Positions 45,553 to 57,678 are shown, numbered from the stretch's first letter. The stretch: 64,000 bases of DNA from Acidovorax radicis N35 (GCF_000204195.1 NZ_AFBG01000021.1:372001-436000); one strand, 5' to 3'. Made by a program: numbers and translations. Notes: generated by a model not told the origin, from the letters alone.

Positions 45553-46671
45553 ATGATCGTCCTGAAGGCAACACAAGACAAGGTTCTCGCGGTTCTGCAG
45601 TCCGTGGCTGGCATCGTGGAGCGCCGCCACACGCTGCCCATCCTGGCCAATGTGCTGATCCGCAAGACAGGCAATGCCCTGCAGCTGACGACCAGCGACC
45701 TCGAAATCCAGATCCGCACCACCGCAGAGCTGGGTGGCGACACGGGCGACTTCACCACTACCGTGGGTGCCCGCAAGCTCATCGACATTCTGCGCACCAT
45801 GCCCGGCGACCAGACGGTCAGCCTCGAATCGGCCCAATCCAAGCTCATCCTCAAGGGCGGCAAGAGCCGCTTCACGCTGCAAAGCCTGCCGGCCGAGGAC
45901 TTCCCGCTGGTGCAGGAATCCGCCGCCTTTGGCCCCGTGTTCGCCGTGCCACAAAAGACCCTCAAGGACCTGCTGGGCCAGGTGTCGTTTGCGATGGCGG
46001 TGCAGGACATCCGCTACTACCTCAACGGCATCCTGTTTGTGGCCGAAGGCAAGACACTGAGCCTCGTTGCCACCGACGGCCACCGCCTGGCGTTTGCCAG
46101 CGCCACGCTCGACGTGGAAGTGCCCAAGCAGGAAGTCATCCTGCCACGCAAGACCGTGATCGAGTTGCAGCGCCTGCTGAGTGACGCGGGTGGCGAGAAC
46201 CAGCCCCACATCGAGATGCAGTTCGCCAACAACCAGGCCAAGTTCACCTTTGGCGGCATGGAGTTCGTGACCAAGCTGGTCGAGGGCAAGTTCCCCGACT
46301 ACAACCGCGTCATCCCCAAGAACCACAAGAACAGCATCACCCTGGGCCGTGCCCCGCTGCTGGCCAGCCTGCAGCGCACGGCCATCATGACCAGCGACAA
46401 GTTCAAGGGTGTGCGCCTGAACCTGGAACCCGGCACCCTGCGCGTCGCGTCCAACAACGCCGAGCAGGAAGAGGCCGTGGACGAGCTCGACATCGACTAC
46501 GGTGGCGACACCATCGAGATCGGCTTCAACGTGACCTACCTCATCGACGCCCTGGCCAACATGGGCCAGGACATGGTGAAGGTGGAGCTCTCGGACGGCA
46601 ACAGCTCCGCGCTGCTCACCATCCCCGAGAACGAAAGCTTCAAGTACGTCGTCATGCCAATGCGCATTTGA
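45553..46671 (+). CDS. dnaN: DNA polymerase III beta sliding clamp
   Basis: 372 residues, three beta-clamp domains: MIVLKATQDKVLAVLQSVAGIVERRHTLPILANVLI, then RYYLNGILFVAEGKTLSLVATDGHRLA and the C-terminal PENESFKYVVMPMRI. The ring holds Pol III on DNA. ATG 45553 has GAGG in front; 131 bp after dnaA. Followed by a family A repeat and gyrB. Confidence 0.96.
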   Translation: MIVLKATQDKVLAVLQSVAGIVERRHTLPILANVLIRKTGNALQLTTSDLEIQIRTTAELGGDTGDFTTTVGARKLIDILRTMPGDQTVSLESAQSKLILKGGKSRFTLQSLPAEDFPLVQESAAFGPVFAVPQKTLKDLLGQVSFAMAVQDIRYYLNGILFVAEGKTLSLVATDGHRLAFASATLDVEVPKQEVILPRKTVIELQRLLSDAGGENQPHIEMQFANNQAKFTFGGMEFVTKLVEGKFPDYNRVIPKNHKNSITLGRAPLLASLQRTAIMTSDKFKGVRLNLEPGTLRVASNNAEQEEAVDELDIDYGGDTIEIGFNVTYLIDALANMGQDMVKVELSDGNSSALLTIPENESFKYVVMPMRI

Positions 46672-46711
46672 GACGCCTCGCCGTCCCATGGCACTGCCTG
46701 ACCACGGCTAC

Positions 46712-49432
<2,721 letters not shown>

Positions 49433-49545
49433 TTTGAATTGAGTCGAATCGAGGCGGGTTGGCGGCTCGCACCCCAACCACCCGCCCGTTGCAGACTGGC
49501 GCCCGCCGCACCAGTTTATGCATACACCTTCGGAGCTGAGCCGCC

Positions 49546-50049
49546 ATGTCGCTGCTGAAATGGAATGTGACCACCACCACCGCTGTTGCCGCAGCAACGC
49601 TTACGGCGCTGGCAGCCCCCGCATCGTCGGCCTGGGCCCAAACGTACAAATGCACACAGCCTGACGGCAAAACCGCCTTCCAGGACCAGCCCTGCCACAT
49701 GAGCGGCGGCACCGGGGGCAGCGTAAACATCAAGGTCACGCCGCCATCCAGCGACGCCCCGCCGCCCCGCGCGCCCGGCGCGCAGCAGCCACTGCGCCAA
49801 CGGTCACCCTACACGGGCACGACAGGCACCGGAACACAAACCGCCGATGCCCAGCAGGCACGTCAGCAGGCCGATGCCTACAGTCGATCCGTGCAATGCA
49901 ACTCTGCACGCAGCAACCTGGGTGCTCTCAAGGCCCAGCGCCCAGTGTTCCAGTACGACAACAAGGGCGAACGGCAGTACCTGGATGACAACAAGCGGCA
50001 AGCGGAGATGGCGGCGGCGCAGCGTGGGGTGGCGGAGAACTGCCGCTAA
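49546..50049 (+). CDS. Exported DUF4124-type protein
   Basis: 167 residues with a Sec signal (residues 1-31, cleavage near AWAQ). The mature start TYKCTQPDGKTAFQDQPCH is the DUF4124 pattern with two Cys that may form a disulfide. Then a Pro/Thr-rich part (about 60-100) and a Gln/Arg-rich helical C-terminus with two further Cys (VQCNSARS and ENCR). It would be periplasmic. Function unknown. The SD CGGAG is 10-11 bases upstream. Confidence 0.82.
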   Translation: MSLLKWNVTTTTAVAAATLTALAAPASSAWAQTYKCTQPDGKTAFQDQPCHMSGGTGGSVNIKVTPPSSDAPPPRAPGAQQPLRQRSPYTGTTGTGTQTADAQQARQQADAYSRSVQCNSARSNLGALKAQRPVFQYDNKGERQYLDDNKRQAEMAAAQRGVAENCR

Positions 50050-50363
50050 CGCGGAGATAGGCGACTCAGCGTGTCTTAAGACACTGCACCACGCCAGTAA
50101 CTGGCACCCCGCCTTCAAAAATTTGCACAACAGCGCGACCGGAATCCATTCCATTCGACCAACAGCTTTGTAGCAGCGCTGGTCGTGAACAAGGTTGGTC
50201 ATCGAACGCAAGGTATCTGTTCACCGATGTGCTGAACCTCCTGCAGGCGCGCGAGGGCCGGTATATGCTGCCACTGCGGCCGAAAGTGAAGTAGCAGCTG
50301 GAGAGAAACACTAGCACGGACTTCGACATCCGCATTGTCGAAGCGATCGGCTCTACAGCCTTT
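50050..50363. other. 314-bp stretch without a convincing gene
   Basis: Both strands give only short frames. A plus-strand frame ending at about 50295 reads LFTDVLNLLQAREGRYMLP, which could be the tail of a decayed gene. Base composition is less GC-rich than the flanks. No family was recognised. Confidence 0.4.
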
Positions 50364-50753
50364 TCACAGTACCCTGCGCGGCGCGGCTGTGGCTGCGTCT
50401 CCGCTGTTCGGCGTGCCCGTCGATTCGATCAGCAGAATATGCGCCTCTGCACTCGCGCGCGGACGGTGCTCCACACCTTTGGGCACCACGAATAGCTGGC
50501 CAGCGTGCAAGGTGACCATGGCACCACCGGGGAGATCAATCTCTACGGTGCCTTTCAGCACCAGAAAAAAGTCATCCGTATCGGGGTGCCTGTGCCACTG
50601 GTACTCACCCTGAATCTTGGCGACCATGATGTCGTGGCCGTTGAATTCGGCCACGGTGCGCGGGGCCCAGTGGTCCGTGAACTGGGTGAGCTTGTGGGCC
50701 AAGTCCACAGGGTGGACTGCGGTTGTAGGAGGGGCGTTGGCGGTATCGGGCAT
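50364..50753 (-). CDS. Cupin-domain protein
   Basis: 129 residues, a single cupin barrel: motif 1 as YQWHRHPDTDDFFLVLKGTVEIDLPGG (two His and Glu/Asp-type ligands) and motif 2 as LFVVPKGVEHRP. It binds a metal; reaction unknown. ATG 50753 is chosen by the cupin domain length; the frame is open upstream to 50999. It is divergent from an AraC regulator across 97 bp, a common pair in which AraC controls the cupin gene. Confidence 0.84.
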   Translation of the reverse strand: MPDTANAPPTTAVHPVDLAHKLTQFTDHWAPRTVAEFNGHDIMVAKIQGEYQWHRHPDTDDFFLVLKGTVEIDLPGGAMVTLHAGQLFVVPKGVEHRPRASAEAHILLIESTGTPNSGDAATAAPRRVL

Positions 50754-50850
50754 GGCGGGTTGGGTCTGGGTTGGCTTGCATGGCCACGCCGGTGGGCGGG
50801 TTGTCTGCAGTGTCGCCGCCCGGCACGGGGCGGTCTTGTACATTTGTTGC

Positions 50851-51774
50851 ATGCACGCCGGGAACGACAATTCCGCCGCACCCTCCTCCTCTTCTTCATC
50901 GCCCGCGCCGCCAGGCAGTGGCGGCAGCACCCAGCGCGACTGGGCAGAGATGCGGCCGCTGGCCTCGGGGGGCGTCACGCTGCTCAATGCGCATTTCACG
51001 CAGCACCGGTTCGAGCGGCACAGCCACGAGACCTATTCCATAGGCATCACGCGCTCGGGCGTGCAGACCTTTGCATGCCGTGGTGCGCGCCACGCCAGCC
51101 TCGCAGGCGATGTGATCCTGTTCAACCCCGATGAGCCGCACGATGGCAGCCGGGGCACGGATGCGGGGTTTGGCTATTCGATCCTGTATGTGGACGCCGC
51201 GCTGGTGCACGCCCTGGTGTCGGACCGGGCGGCTTTTGGTGCGGGCGGTACCAGCCATGCGGCGCGGTACTTCAAAGCGCCCGTGGTGCACGATCCGCAA
51301 GGTGCCCTATTGCTGCAGCGGGCGGTGGCTGCGGTGGCCGAAAGGCAGGAGTCGTTACACGGAGAGGAGCTCACCAGCGCAGCCCTGGTGGCGCTGCTGG
51401 GCCGCCATGGCGAGACCAGAGCGCACTGGACAAGCGACTGCCTGGACGCAGGCCGACAGCGCATGGCCCTGGTGCGCGAGTACCTGCACGCGCACTTTGC
51501 CGATGACGTGACGGTGCAGGCCCTGGCCACACAGGCCGACCTGTCGCGCGCTCACCTGACCCGTGCATTCACGGCCACCTACGGCATGGCGCCACATGCC
51601 TACCTGAACATGGTGCGCATTCGCCAGGCCCAGGCGGCACTGCGGCAGGGCCATGCGGCGGCCGACGTGGCGGCGGCCTGCGGCTTCGCCGACCAGAGCC
51701 ACATGACGCGGCGCTTCAAGGGGCAGGTGGGCATGGCACCGGCACGTTGGCTAGCCAATATGCGCGGCTGCTGA
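50851..51774 (+). CDS. AraC-family transcriptional regulator
   Basis: 307 residues. A Ser-rich N-terminus, an AraC_binding cupin-like sensor (about 40-180: HSHETYSIGITRSGVQTFACRG, DVILFNPDEPHDG), and the C-terminal double helix-turn-helix (about 205-305: MALVREYLHAHFADDVTVQALATQADLSRAHLTRAFTATYG, then VAAACGFADQSHMTRRFK). It binds DNA as a ligand-responsive activator. Likely targets are itself and the divergent cupin gene. Start 50851 is upstream of the sensor domain. Confidence 0.88.
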   Translation: MHAGNDNSAAPSSSSSSPAPPGSGGSTQRDWAEMRPLASGGVTLLNAHFTQHRFERHSHETYSIGITRSGVQTFACRGARHASLAGDVILFNPDEPHDGSRGTDAGFGYSILYVDAALVHALVSDRAAFGAGGTSHAARYFKAPVVHDPQGALLLQRAVAAVAERQESLHGEELTSAALVALLGRHGETRAHWTSDCLDAGRQRMALVREYLHAHFADDVTVQALATQADLSRAHLTRAFTATYGMAPHAYLNMVRIRQAQAALRQGHAAADVAAACGFADQSHMTRRFKGQVGMAPARWLANMRGC

Positions 51775-51853
51775 CAAGCGTTTTCAACGCTAGCTGCTGC
51801 CAGCGACGATCTCCCTGGTTCGGCACCTCAGAAAAAACGGGGCTGCCCCCTCA

Positions 51854-52327
51854 TCAGCGCCTTCTGAGCGTCTGCTGCTTCCTGCACCGGCTCTCCAGCG
51901 TACCCCCTTCACTCCCATCCTCCAGCCCCGCATACACGCCGCACGGCCAGACAAGGCCGCCGTACTGTTCCATGTACCAATACGGTGGCTCCGACGCGCA
52001 AATGTCCATGTGCTTCACCCGCCAGACGGCGCCGGATTTGTGCAAGACCACCCAGAGCATCTTGTCCAGATCAGGGTGGCAACCATCGGACAGGCTCCAG
52101 TCCATGCCCTTGCCTGAGGCAGCCACGATGCTGCCCACCAACACCGCCCAGTTGCGGTCCACATTGAGTCGGTCTACTTTGATCCGCACGGGCTGGCCGG
52201 CCAGGGTTGCCGCCTTCGGCCGCACCGCGTCGAGCAGGTCTTTGCGGGCGAGCTGGCTCAGTTCCGTAGCCCCCGCGCTGAAGCAAGTGGCAATGAGCGC
52301 CAGAAATAGTACGAGTCGCTTGGGCAT
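51854..52327 (-). CDS. Hypothetical exported protein
   Basis: 157 residues with a signal peptide (residues 1-19, MPKRLVLFLALIATCFSAGA). The rest (ELSQLARKDLLDAVRPKAATLAGQPVRIKVDRLNVDRNWAVLVGSI) reads as a small periplasmic domain, then CASEPPYWYMEQ and WPCGVYAG with two Cys, and a basic tail. Function not recognised. A segment DGCHPDLDKMLWVVLHKSGAVWRVKHMD is conserved-looking. ATG 52327 starts the signal peptide. Lies between AraC (convergent) and the YkgJ gene (divergent). Confidence 0.65.
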   Translation of the reverse strand: MPKRLVLFLALIATCFSAGATELSQLARKDLLDAVRPKAATLAGQPVRIKVDRLNVDRNWAVLVGSIVAASGKGMDWSLSDGCHPDLDKMLWVVLHKSGAVWRVKHMDICASEPPYWYMEQYGGLVWPCGVYAGLEDGSEGGTLESRCRKQQTLRRR

Positions 52328-52500
52328 GACGTAGGAAAACCTGAACTTTGGTGGACCGGACCACCAGGGGCTGCCGCCAGTAGACTCGGGCGAGCCACTG
52401 GGCGTCATCGGTGACAAATGGGTGCCCGACACACTGCCCTTTTAGCAGACGAGACTACTGCGCACGGCGACGGGTTGGAGATTGCTACCATCCAACTCCC

Positions 52501-52914
52501 ATGAAATCCCCTATCTCCATCGTTGACGTCGACCGCCTCGACACCTGGACCCGCTACCGCGCAGGCCTGTGCGACAACTGCGCGGCCAACTGCTGCACGA
52601 TGCCTCTGGAGGCGCAGCTTTCGGACCTGGTGCGGCTGGAGCTGGTGGACCCGTTCGAGGCCGAGCATGAAGAGCCCCGGCACATTGCCAAGCGGCTGCA
52701 GAAAGCGCGGCTGATCGACCACTTCAACCACAAGAACGCGATCTTCACGATGGCGCGGCGGGCCAGTGGGGACTGCAATTTTCTCGACCCGAAAACGCGG
52801 CTGTGCACGGTGTACGACAAGCGGCCCGAGACTTGCCGGCTGCACCCACAGAAGAAGAGCCCCAAGCCTGGGTACTGCGCCTATGGGGCTCGGGATTTGC
52901 AGCGCAGGGGCTGA
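52501..52914 (+). CDS. YkgJ-family cysteine cluster protein
   Basis: 137 residues. Cys motifs CDNCAANCC (near 24-32), DCNFLD, LCTVYDKRPETCRLHP and YCAYG match the YkgJ (CxxCxxxxCC) putative Fe-S or zinc-binding family. No signal peptide. Reaction unknown; such proteins may chelate iron or an Fe-S cluster. ATG 52501; the SD is weak. Convergent with the acylphosphatase gene, tail-to-tail 41 bp. Confidence 0.86.
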   Translation: MKSPISIVDVDRLDTWTRYRAGLCDNCAANCCTMPLEAQLSDLVRLELVDPFEAEHEEPRHIAKRLQKARLIDHFNHKNAIFTMARRASGDCNFLDPKTRLCTVYDKRPETCRLHPQKKSPKPGYCAYGARDLQRRG

Positions 52915-52954
52915 GCGCGGCAGAGGCGCCCCGACCAGCGCCTCCACTTCAAGA

Positions 52955-53266
52955 CTAGACCGTCTCCCGCTGAACAAAGCCTGCCAAAAGCTCCGCAGGC
53001 TCTGCCAAACTGCCCACCTCCACCCCATCCACCCGCGCATGCGGCGGCCCCTGGTGGGCCCAGTCGATGAGGGATTGCACAGCTTCGGCGGGGCCGGTGG
53101 CCAGGGCCTCCACGCTGCCGTCGCGGCGGTTGCGCACCCAGCCTTGCAGGCCGCGCTGCTGGGCCGCCTGCACCATGGACCAGCGGTAGCTCACACCCTG
53201 CACGTGGCCACGGATGAGAAGGTGCCGGGTGGTGGTGGAAGTGGTGTTGCTGCTGCTTGGGGACAT
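52955..53266 (-). CDS. acyP: Acylphosphatase
   Basis: 103 residues. Family signature [36 protein letters not shown] with the catalytic Arg in SYRW and Asn in VRNRRDG. It hydrolyses acyl phosphates such as carbamoyl phosphate and 1,3-bisphosphoglycerate. ATG 53266 adds a short Ser/Thr-rich N-terminus. Divergent from a ferredoxin gene. Confidence 0.92.
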   Translation of the reverse strand: MSPSSSNTTSTTTRHLLIRGHVQGVSYRWSMVQAAQQRGLQGWVRNRRDGSVEALATGPAEAVQSLIDWAHQGPPHARVDGVEVGSLAEPAELLAGFVQRETV

Positions 53267-53424
53267 GGACGCACTGTATCGCCAGCGACCCGCCTTGGGT
53301 GCAGATTGCAGCCCGCCCACCACGGCAGCGCTCGACCAACGGTGCTGCGCGCGCTAAGCTGCAATGCTCTCGTGGTCGCCTGGCTCCTAGTTCCACTCCG
53401 CTGCTGCGCCCTTCAACCCTGCCC

Positions 53425-53670
53425 ATGAACGCCCCCCGCAAAGCGTTGCCCGCCATCGACACCAACCGCTGCACAGGCTGCGGCTGGTGTGTGGCAGTGT
53501 GTGCACCGCATGTGTTGTCGCTGCAGGTGCAAGGCCCAGAAGCCTGGGGGCCCAAACGGTCTCAGCTGCACGACGCGGCGGCCTGCACGGGGTGCGCCTT
53601 GTGCGCGGTGCGGTGTCCGTTTGGTGCGATCCGCATGGTGCGGACCCAGCCCATCGTTGAAGACGTGTAA
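53425..53670 (+). CDS. 4Fe-4S dicluster ferredoxin
   Basis: 81 residues with two CxxCxxCxxxC motifs: CTGCGWCVAVCAP and CTGCALCAVRCPF, for two 4Fe-4S clusters. A small soluble electron carrier. No partner oxidoreductase is adjacent. Weak SD. Ends 137 bp before the OsmC gene. Confidence 0.9.
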   Translation: MNAPRKALPAIDTNRCTGCGWCVAVCAPHVLSLQVQGPEAWGPKRSQLHDAAACTGCALCAVRCPFGAIRMVRTQPIVEDV

Positions 53671-53807
53671 CGCTACTGCGCATGCCTTTGCGCTGCCACA
53701 AAAATTGACAGGATGGACATCGCAACGCGATGGTGTCCCACATGCCCGAGCGGCGGGGCGTGGTGACATCGGAGGTTCACCCCATTCACCACCACAAGGA
53801 GCACACC

Positions 53808-54245
53808 ATGCCTGAAAAGAAAGCCAGCGTTCACTGGGAAGGTGCCGGCAAGGCCGGCCAGGGCCAGATCAGCACCGAGACCGGCGCGCTGGACAAGTAC
53901 CCCTACGGCTTTGCCAGCCGCTTTGGCGATGACCGCAAGGGCACCAATCCCGAAGAGATCGTGGGCGCGGCACACGCCGCCTGTTTCACCATGGCATTTT
54001 CCTTTGCCGCTGAGAAGGCTGGCATCGCCACCGAGACCATCGACACCACGGCCAGCGTGCGGCTCAGCAAGGAAGGTGACGGTTTTGTGATTGACCGCAT
54101 CGCCCTCACGCTCACGGCCAAGGTGCCTGGCATGGACGATGCCGCGTTCCAGAAACTGGCGGCAGATGCCAAGGCCAATTGCCCGCTGTCGAAGGCACTG
54201 GCCTCGGTGCCAGAGATCAAGCTGACCGCCACGCTGGTGAAGTAA
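53808..54245 (+). CDS. osmC: OsmC-family peroxiredoxin (Ohr/OsmC)
   Basis: 145 residues. The two catalytic cysteines are in AAHAACFTMAFSF (near Cys60) and NCPLSKAL (near Cys125), and DKYPYGFASRFG is OsmC-specific. It reduces organic hydroperoxides. The SD AAGGAG is excellent. Convergent with the serine hydrolase. Confidence 0.92.
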   Translation: MPEKKASVHWEGAGKAGQGQISTETGALDKYPYGFASRFGDDRKGTNPEEIVGAAHAACFTMAFSFAAEKAGIATETIDTTASVRLSKEGDGFVIDRIALTLTAKVPGMDDAAFQKLAADAKANCPLSKALASVPEIKLTATLVK

Positions 54246-54300
54246 CTAACGGGGCATGCACTGGCACCGGGCACACCTCGATGCCATCTTTCTTCGCCGC

Positions 54301-55623
54301 TCAGCGCGCCCGCACCGCTGCGGCCAACGCGGAAAACGCCTGCCGGTCCACCGCATGCGTGAAGGCCGTGTTGGGCACCGGGTGTGTGGACAGCTTCACC
54401 ACCACCAGCTCTGCCGCCGGGTTGATGTGGATGTGCTGACCCATCAGGCCCTTGGCCTCGTAGGTGCCGTCAGCATCGTGGGGCACCCACCACTGGTTGT
54501 GGTACGAATAGCCCGCGCGCATGGCGGTACCGGGAGCCTTGCTGAACTGGGTTGGATCCGCCCCCTTGCGCAGCTCGGCGATGGTGGCGGGCGAAATGAT
54601 CTGCTGCCCGTTAAACCGGCCGTTGGCACGCAGCATTTCGCCGAGGCGGCCCAGGTCGCGCAGCGTGGCGTTCACGCCCACGCTGGTGGACTGGCCGCCG
54701 TTGGCGTCGGCAAACACATACGCATCCTCCTGCGCTCCCAGCCGCGACCAGATACGTTCGGACAGCAGCGTGGCGTAGCTCTTTCCCGTCACGCGCTGCA
54801 ACAGCCAGCCCAGCACTTCCGTGTCCACCGACTTGTACGCGAACGCGGTGCCGTGCTCGCCGTCTTTCTTCAGCGTGGGCAAGAACTCGGCCATGCTTTT
54901 GGCGGCGTTGCTGCCGGGCGGCGCGGGCTGCAGGCCTGCGGCGGCCAGGTACTGGAAGACGCCGGACGCGGGGTCGGCAAAATTCTCGGCGTACTGCACG
55001 GCGGTGGTCATGTCCAGCGTCTGCTGCACGGTGGCATCGGCCCAGGCGCTGGTGGCGAGCTCGGGCAGGTAGCGGGGGATCAACGCTTTCGGGTCGATCA
55101 CGCCTTCCTGGATGAGTTCGGTGGCCAGCAGGCCGGTGAGCGATTTGCTCATGGACCACAACACATGCGGCTGGTGCGGCTGCATGCCGATGTGGTGGCG
55201 CTCGTACACGACACGGCCCCGGTGCAGCACCAGCAGGCCGTCGGTGTAGGTGGCCTTCTGCCAGTCAGCCAGCGTGGTGGTGCCGCCCTTGCCATCGGGC
55301 ACGGGCAGCGCGTCGCCCAGCGTGCGGGCTGCGGCCGTCAACGCGCTGGGCGCGCCTGCGCCGCGCCACACGGCGGCCGTAGGGCCCAGCTCGCGCAGGT
55401 GGTGCGCGGCCCAGCGCACATTGGGGTATTTGAGGATGTTGGCCAGGCGCACGACCTTGTCGGGCGGTGGCGGAAAGCCCTGCATCAGCTGCAGCGTGGC
55501 GGGGTGGGTGGCGTCGGGTGGTGGCAGTTGCAGCGCCTGGGCATGGCTGGAGGCGGCCATGCAGAGGGCGGCAGCGGCCGCGGCGAGCGTGACCAGGGCA
55601 AATTGAAGGCGGGGGTACGGCAT
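54301..55623 (-). CDS. Periplasmic serine hydrolase (beta-lactamase/class C family)
   Basis: 440 residues with a signal peptide (residues 1-28, cleavage near SSHAQA). The SxxK motif is SMSKS (near residue 158), YxN is seen as YKSVD and the third motif near GLMGQHIHINPAAELVV. These fit the serine beta-lactamase-like family, which includes esterases and D-aminopeptidases; a true beta-lactamase is not implied. SD GCAGGAC. The Tat-type thioredoxin gene lies 81 bp upstream on the same strand, so the two may be co-transcribed. Confidence 0.87.
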   Translation of the reverse strand: MPYPRLQFALVTLAAAAAALCMAASSHAQALQLPPPDATHPATLQLMQGFPPPPDKVVRLANILKYPNVRWAAHHLRELGPTAAVWRGAGAPSALTAAARTLGDALPVPDGKGGTTTLADWQKATYTDGLLVLHRGRVVYERHHIGMQPHQPHVLWSMSKSLTGLLATELIQEGVIDPKALIPRYLPELATSAWADATVQQTLDMTTAVQYAENFADPASGVFQYLAAAGLQPAPPGSNAAKSMAEFLPTLKKDGEHGTAFAYKSVDTEVLGWLLQRVTGKSYATLLSERIWSRLGAQEDAYVFADANGGQSTSVGVNATLRDLGRLGEMLRANGRFNGQQIISPATIAELRKGADPTQFSKAPGTAMRAGYSYHNQWWVPHDADGTYEAKGLMGQHIHINPAAELVVVKLSTHPVPNTAFTHAVDRQAFSALAAAVRAR

Positions 55624-55704
55624 GGTGCAAAAGTCCTGCAAGGGTGAGTAGGGAAAGGGCGGGAAAACGATGGAAAAATGGGGGAAACGATTGATTCAGT
55701 GGGT

Positions 55705-56286
55705 CTATCCCCGCGCCGCCAGCAACGCGCGGATCACGGCTTCGGTGCGCTCGTATTCGCCCTCCCCGAAATGCTTGTAGCGAATGCGGCCCTGCGCATC
55801 GATGAGGTACGCGGCAGGCCAGTACTGGTTGCTGTAGGCCTTCCAGGTGCCGTAGCGGTTGTCCTGCGCCACGGGGTGCTTCACGCCGTGGCGGCGCATG
55901 GCCACCTCGACATTGCTGGTGGTGCGCTCGAACGGAAACTCCGGCGTGTGCACGCCCACCACCGTGAGTCCCTGGGGCGTGTACAGCTCGGCCCATCGGT
56001 TCACGTGGGGCAGGGTGCGGATGCAGTTGATGCAGGCGTACGTCCAGAAATCCACCAGCACCACGCGGCCGCGCAGCTGGGCCAGGGTCAGCGGCTCGGA
56101 GTTGAGCCAGCGCTCGATGCCGGTGAACTCGGGCGCGGGGCCAAAGTCGGGCAGCGTCGCCGCCTGGATGGCGGGCCCTGCAGCGTGGGTGAGGGTGGGC
56201 GCTGCCACGGCAGCGGCCACGGAGGCTGCAGACGCCAAGAATGTGCGGCGCTGAAATGAGATGGGTGAAGAAGGGTGCGATGTCAT
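55705..56286 (-). CDS. Tat-exported thioredoxin-fold protein
   Basis: 193 residues. The N-terminus carries a twin-arginine motif (FQRRTFLASAASVAAAVAAP), so it should be exported folded by Tat. The mature part is a TlpA/DipZ-C-like thioredoxin fold with the redox site CINC (WTYACINCIRTLPHVNRW). A CcdA-type membrane protein lies 26 bp upstream and is a likely electron donor. Strong SD (AAGGAG). It may reduce or oxidise periplasmic thiols. Confidence 0.87.
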   Translation of the reverse strand: MTSHPSSPISFQRRTFLASAASVAAAVAAPTLTHAAGPAIQAATLPDFGPAPEFTGIERWLNSEPLTLAQLRGRVVLVDFWTYACINCIRTLPHVNRWAELYTPQGLTVVGVHTPEFPFERTTSNVEVAMRRHGVKHPVAQDNRYGTWKAYSNQYWPAAYLIDAQGRIRYKHFGEGEYERTEAVIRALLAARG

Positions 56287-56312
56287 GGTGAAAACTCCTT
56301 GCTGCGGGCCGC

Positions 56313-57026
56313 TCACAGCCCGCCTGAACCCGATGGATAGAACTGCGACAGCCACGCGGTGACCTGCCCATCCACCTCCAGCAGCATGGCCAGCGCCACG
56401 GCAATGACCACCACGCCAAAGGCCTGCTGCACACGGTGCGCATGGCGCGAGATGCGGCGCACATGGCTGGCCGCAGCCTGGCCCCCGTAGGCGATGGCCA
56501 GCATGGGCAGCGCGGCGCCGGTGGAATACGCCAGCAACAGCACGACGGTGCCCACGCCGGGCGGCTCGGTGGCGATGAGGGTGAGGATGGAGGCCAGCAC
56601 CGGCCCGGCGCAGGGCGTCCACACCGCGCCCAGGCTCAGGCCCAGCAGCAGCCCGCCCCAGTTGCCGCCCGATGAACCCAGCCCCAGGCTGGCCACGCGG
56701 CGGAGCACGCCACCCGCGTGTTGGCTCAGCCACTGGAAGGGCCGGGGCCACACGGTGAGCACGCCAAACACCAGCAACATCACGGCAGCGAACCGGCGCA
56801 AGCCCTCGGGCGAGACCCCCAGCACCTGCGTGAAGCTGCTGAACAGCAGCGCCACTGCGACGAACGAGAGCGCAAAGCCCAGTGCGATGAACAGCGGGCG
56901 CGTGCGCTGCGCCGTGCCACCCGCTACCGATGCGCCCAGCACCACCGGTAGCATGGGCAACACGCAGGGCGCGCCCACGGTGAGCATGCCGGCGGCCACG
57001 GCCAGCCAGGGCGAGGTTGTGGTCAT
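56313..57026 (-). CDS. ccdA: CcdA/DsbD-like transmembrane thiol reductase
   Basis: 237 residues with six membrane helices. Conserved cysteines: GAPCVLPMLPVVLGAS (CVLP) and AVWTPCAGPVLASILTL (TPCAGP), which mark the DsbD beta/CcdA family. It carries electrons from cytosolic thioredoxin to periplasmic thioredoxin-fold partners, probably the protein encoded just downstream. ATG 57026 overlaps the DUF2147 stop by 4 bases. Confidence 0.9.
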   Translation of the reverse strand: MTTTSPWLAVAAGMLTVGAPCVLPMLPVVLGASVAGGTAQRTRPLFIALGFALSFVAVALLFSSFTQVLGVSPEGLRRFAAVMLLVFGVLTVWPRPFQWLSQHAGGVLRRVASLGLGSSGGNWGGLLLGLSLGAVWTPCAGPVLASILTLIATEPPGVGTVVLLLAYSTGAALPMLAIAYGGQAAASHVRRISRHAHRVQQAFGVVVIAVALAMLLEVDGQVTAWLSQFYPSGSGGL

Positions 57027-57499
57027 TGTGGCGCCCCCTGGTCGATGGCAGGGCGGCGCCACACCTGCGTCTTGCCGAACAGCGGAATGCCCACGTAGGC
57101 GCGCACCAGCAGCTGATCCGGCTCGGCGGGGGTGAGGGTGGCGCGGTAGGTCTTGGCGTTCTCGCGGTTGTAGATCTCGCCCTGGTATTCGGTGCTGCCG
57201 TCGCCGCTGGGGCGCAGGCCCGACAGCAGGGTCATGCCCAGCGCAGGCCGCGCGTCGGCCGCTGCCATGTCAGCGCCCGGGGCGCTCATGGAGCGGTTGG
57301 CCAGCACACGCACCACCTTGCCACACAGGGTCTCGCCGGCGCAGGGCGCAATGTCCACCTCCAGGTTGCCGCTTTCGGTGATCCAGCGGCCCAGCGGGGC
57401 CTTGGCAGGCGTGGCGGCCAGGGATTGCTGGGCGCCTGCGGATTGGGCCAGGCACAGCGCCAGCAGCCCGGTCGTGGCTATCCAGGGATTCATCTTCAT
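57023..57499 (-). CDS. Exported DUF2147-domain protein
   Basis: 158 residues with a Sec signal (residues 1-23, cleavage near AGAQ). DUF2147 pattern: GRWITESGNLEVDIAPCAGETLCGKVV and YQGEIYNRENAKTYRATLTP, a lipocalin-like barrel with two Cys (PCAGETLC) that could form a disulfide. Start has SD GAGGAC. First gene of the run DUF2147-ccdA-thioredoxin-serine hydrolase; divergent from a two-component system across 179 bp. Confidence 0.86.
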   Translation of the reverse strand: MKMNPWIATTGLLALCLAQSAGAQQSLAATPAKAPLGRWITESGNLEVDIAPCAGETLCGKVVRVLANRSMSAPGADMAAADARPALGMTLLSGLRPSGDGSTEYQGEIYNRENAKTYRATLTPAEPDQLLVRAYVGIPLFGKTQVWRRPAIDQGAPQ

Positions 57500-57678
57500 G
57501 GCAAGGTCCTCGTGAAGTTCAGGAAGACTGCATTGAAGCGAGCGGACGTATCGGTGATATTTCCTGGCAAGGCCTTTTGGTATGCGTGCGTATCCGCAGC
57601 GCCGCCCGACAAGTTCAGATACATACGGCCCGCCGCGCCGCTGCCACACCCAGGGCAAACCCCGGAGAATCACCACCC

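Noticed and set aside
49433-49545. Terminator after gyrB (GGCGGG / CCCGCC stem)
   Set aside because: The stem is interrupted and there is no T-tract; kept out of the annotation.
50066-50335. Minus-strand 89-residue frame
   Set aside because: No SD, no family pattern and cysteine-scattered composition; likely non-coding.
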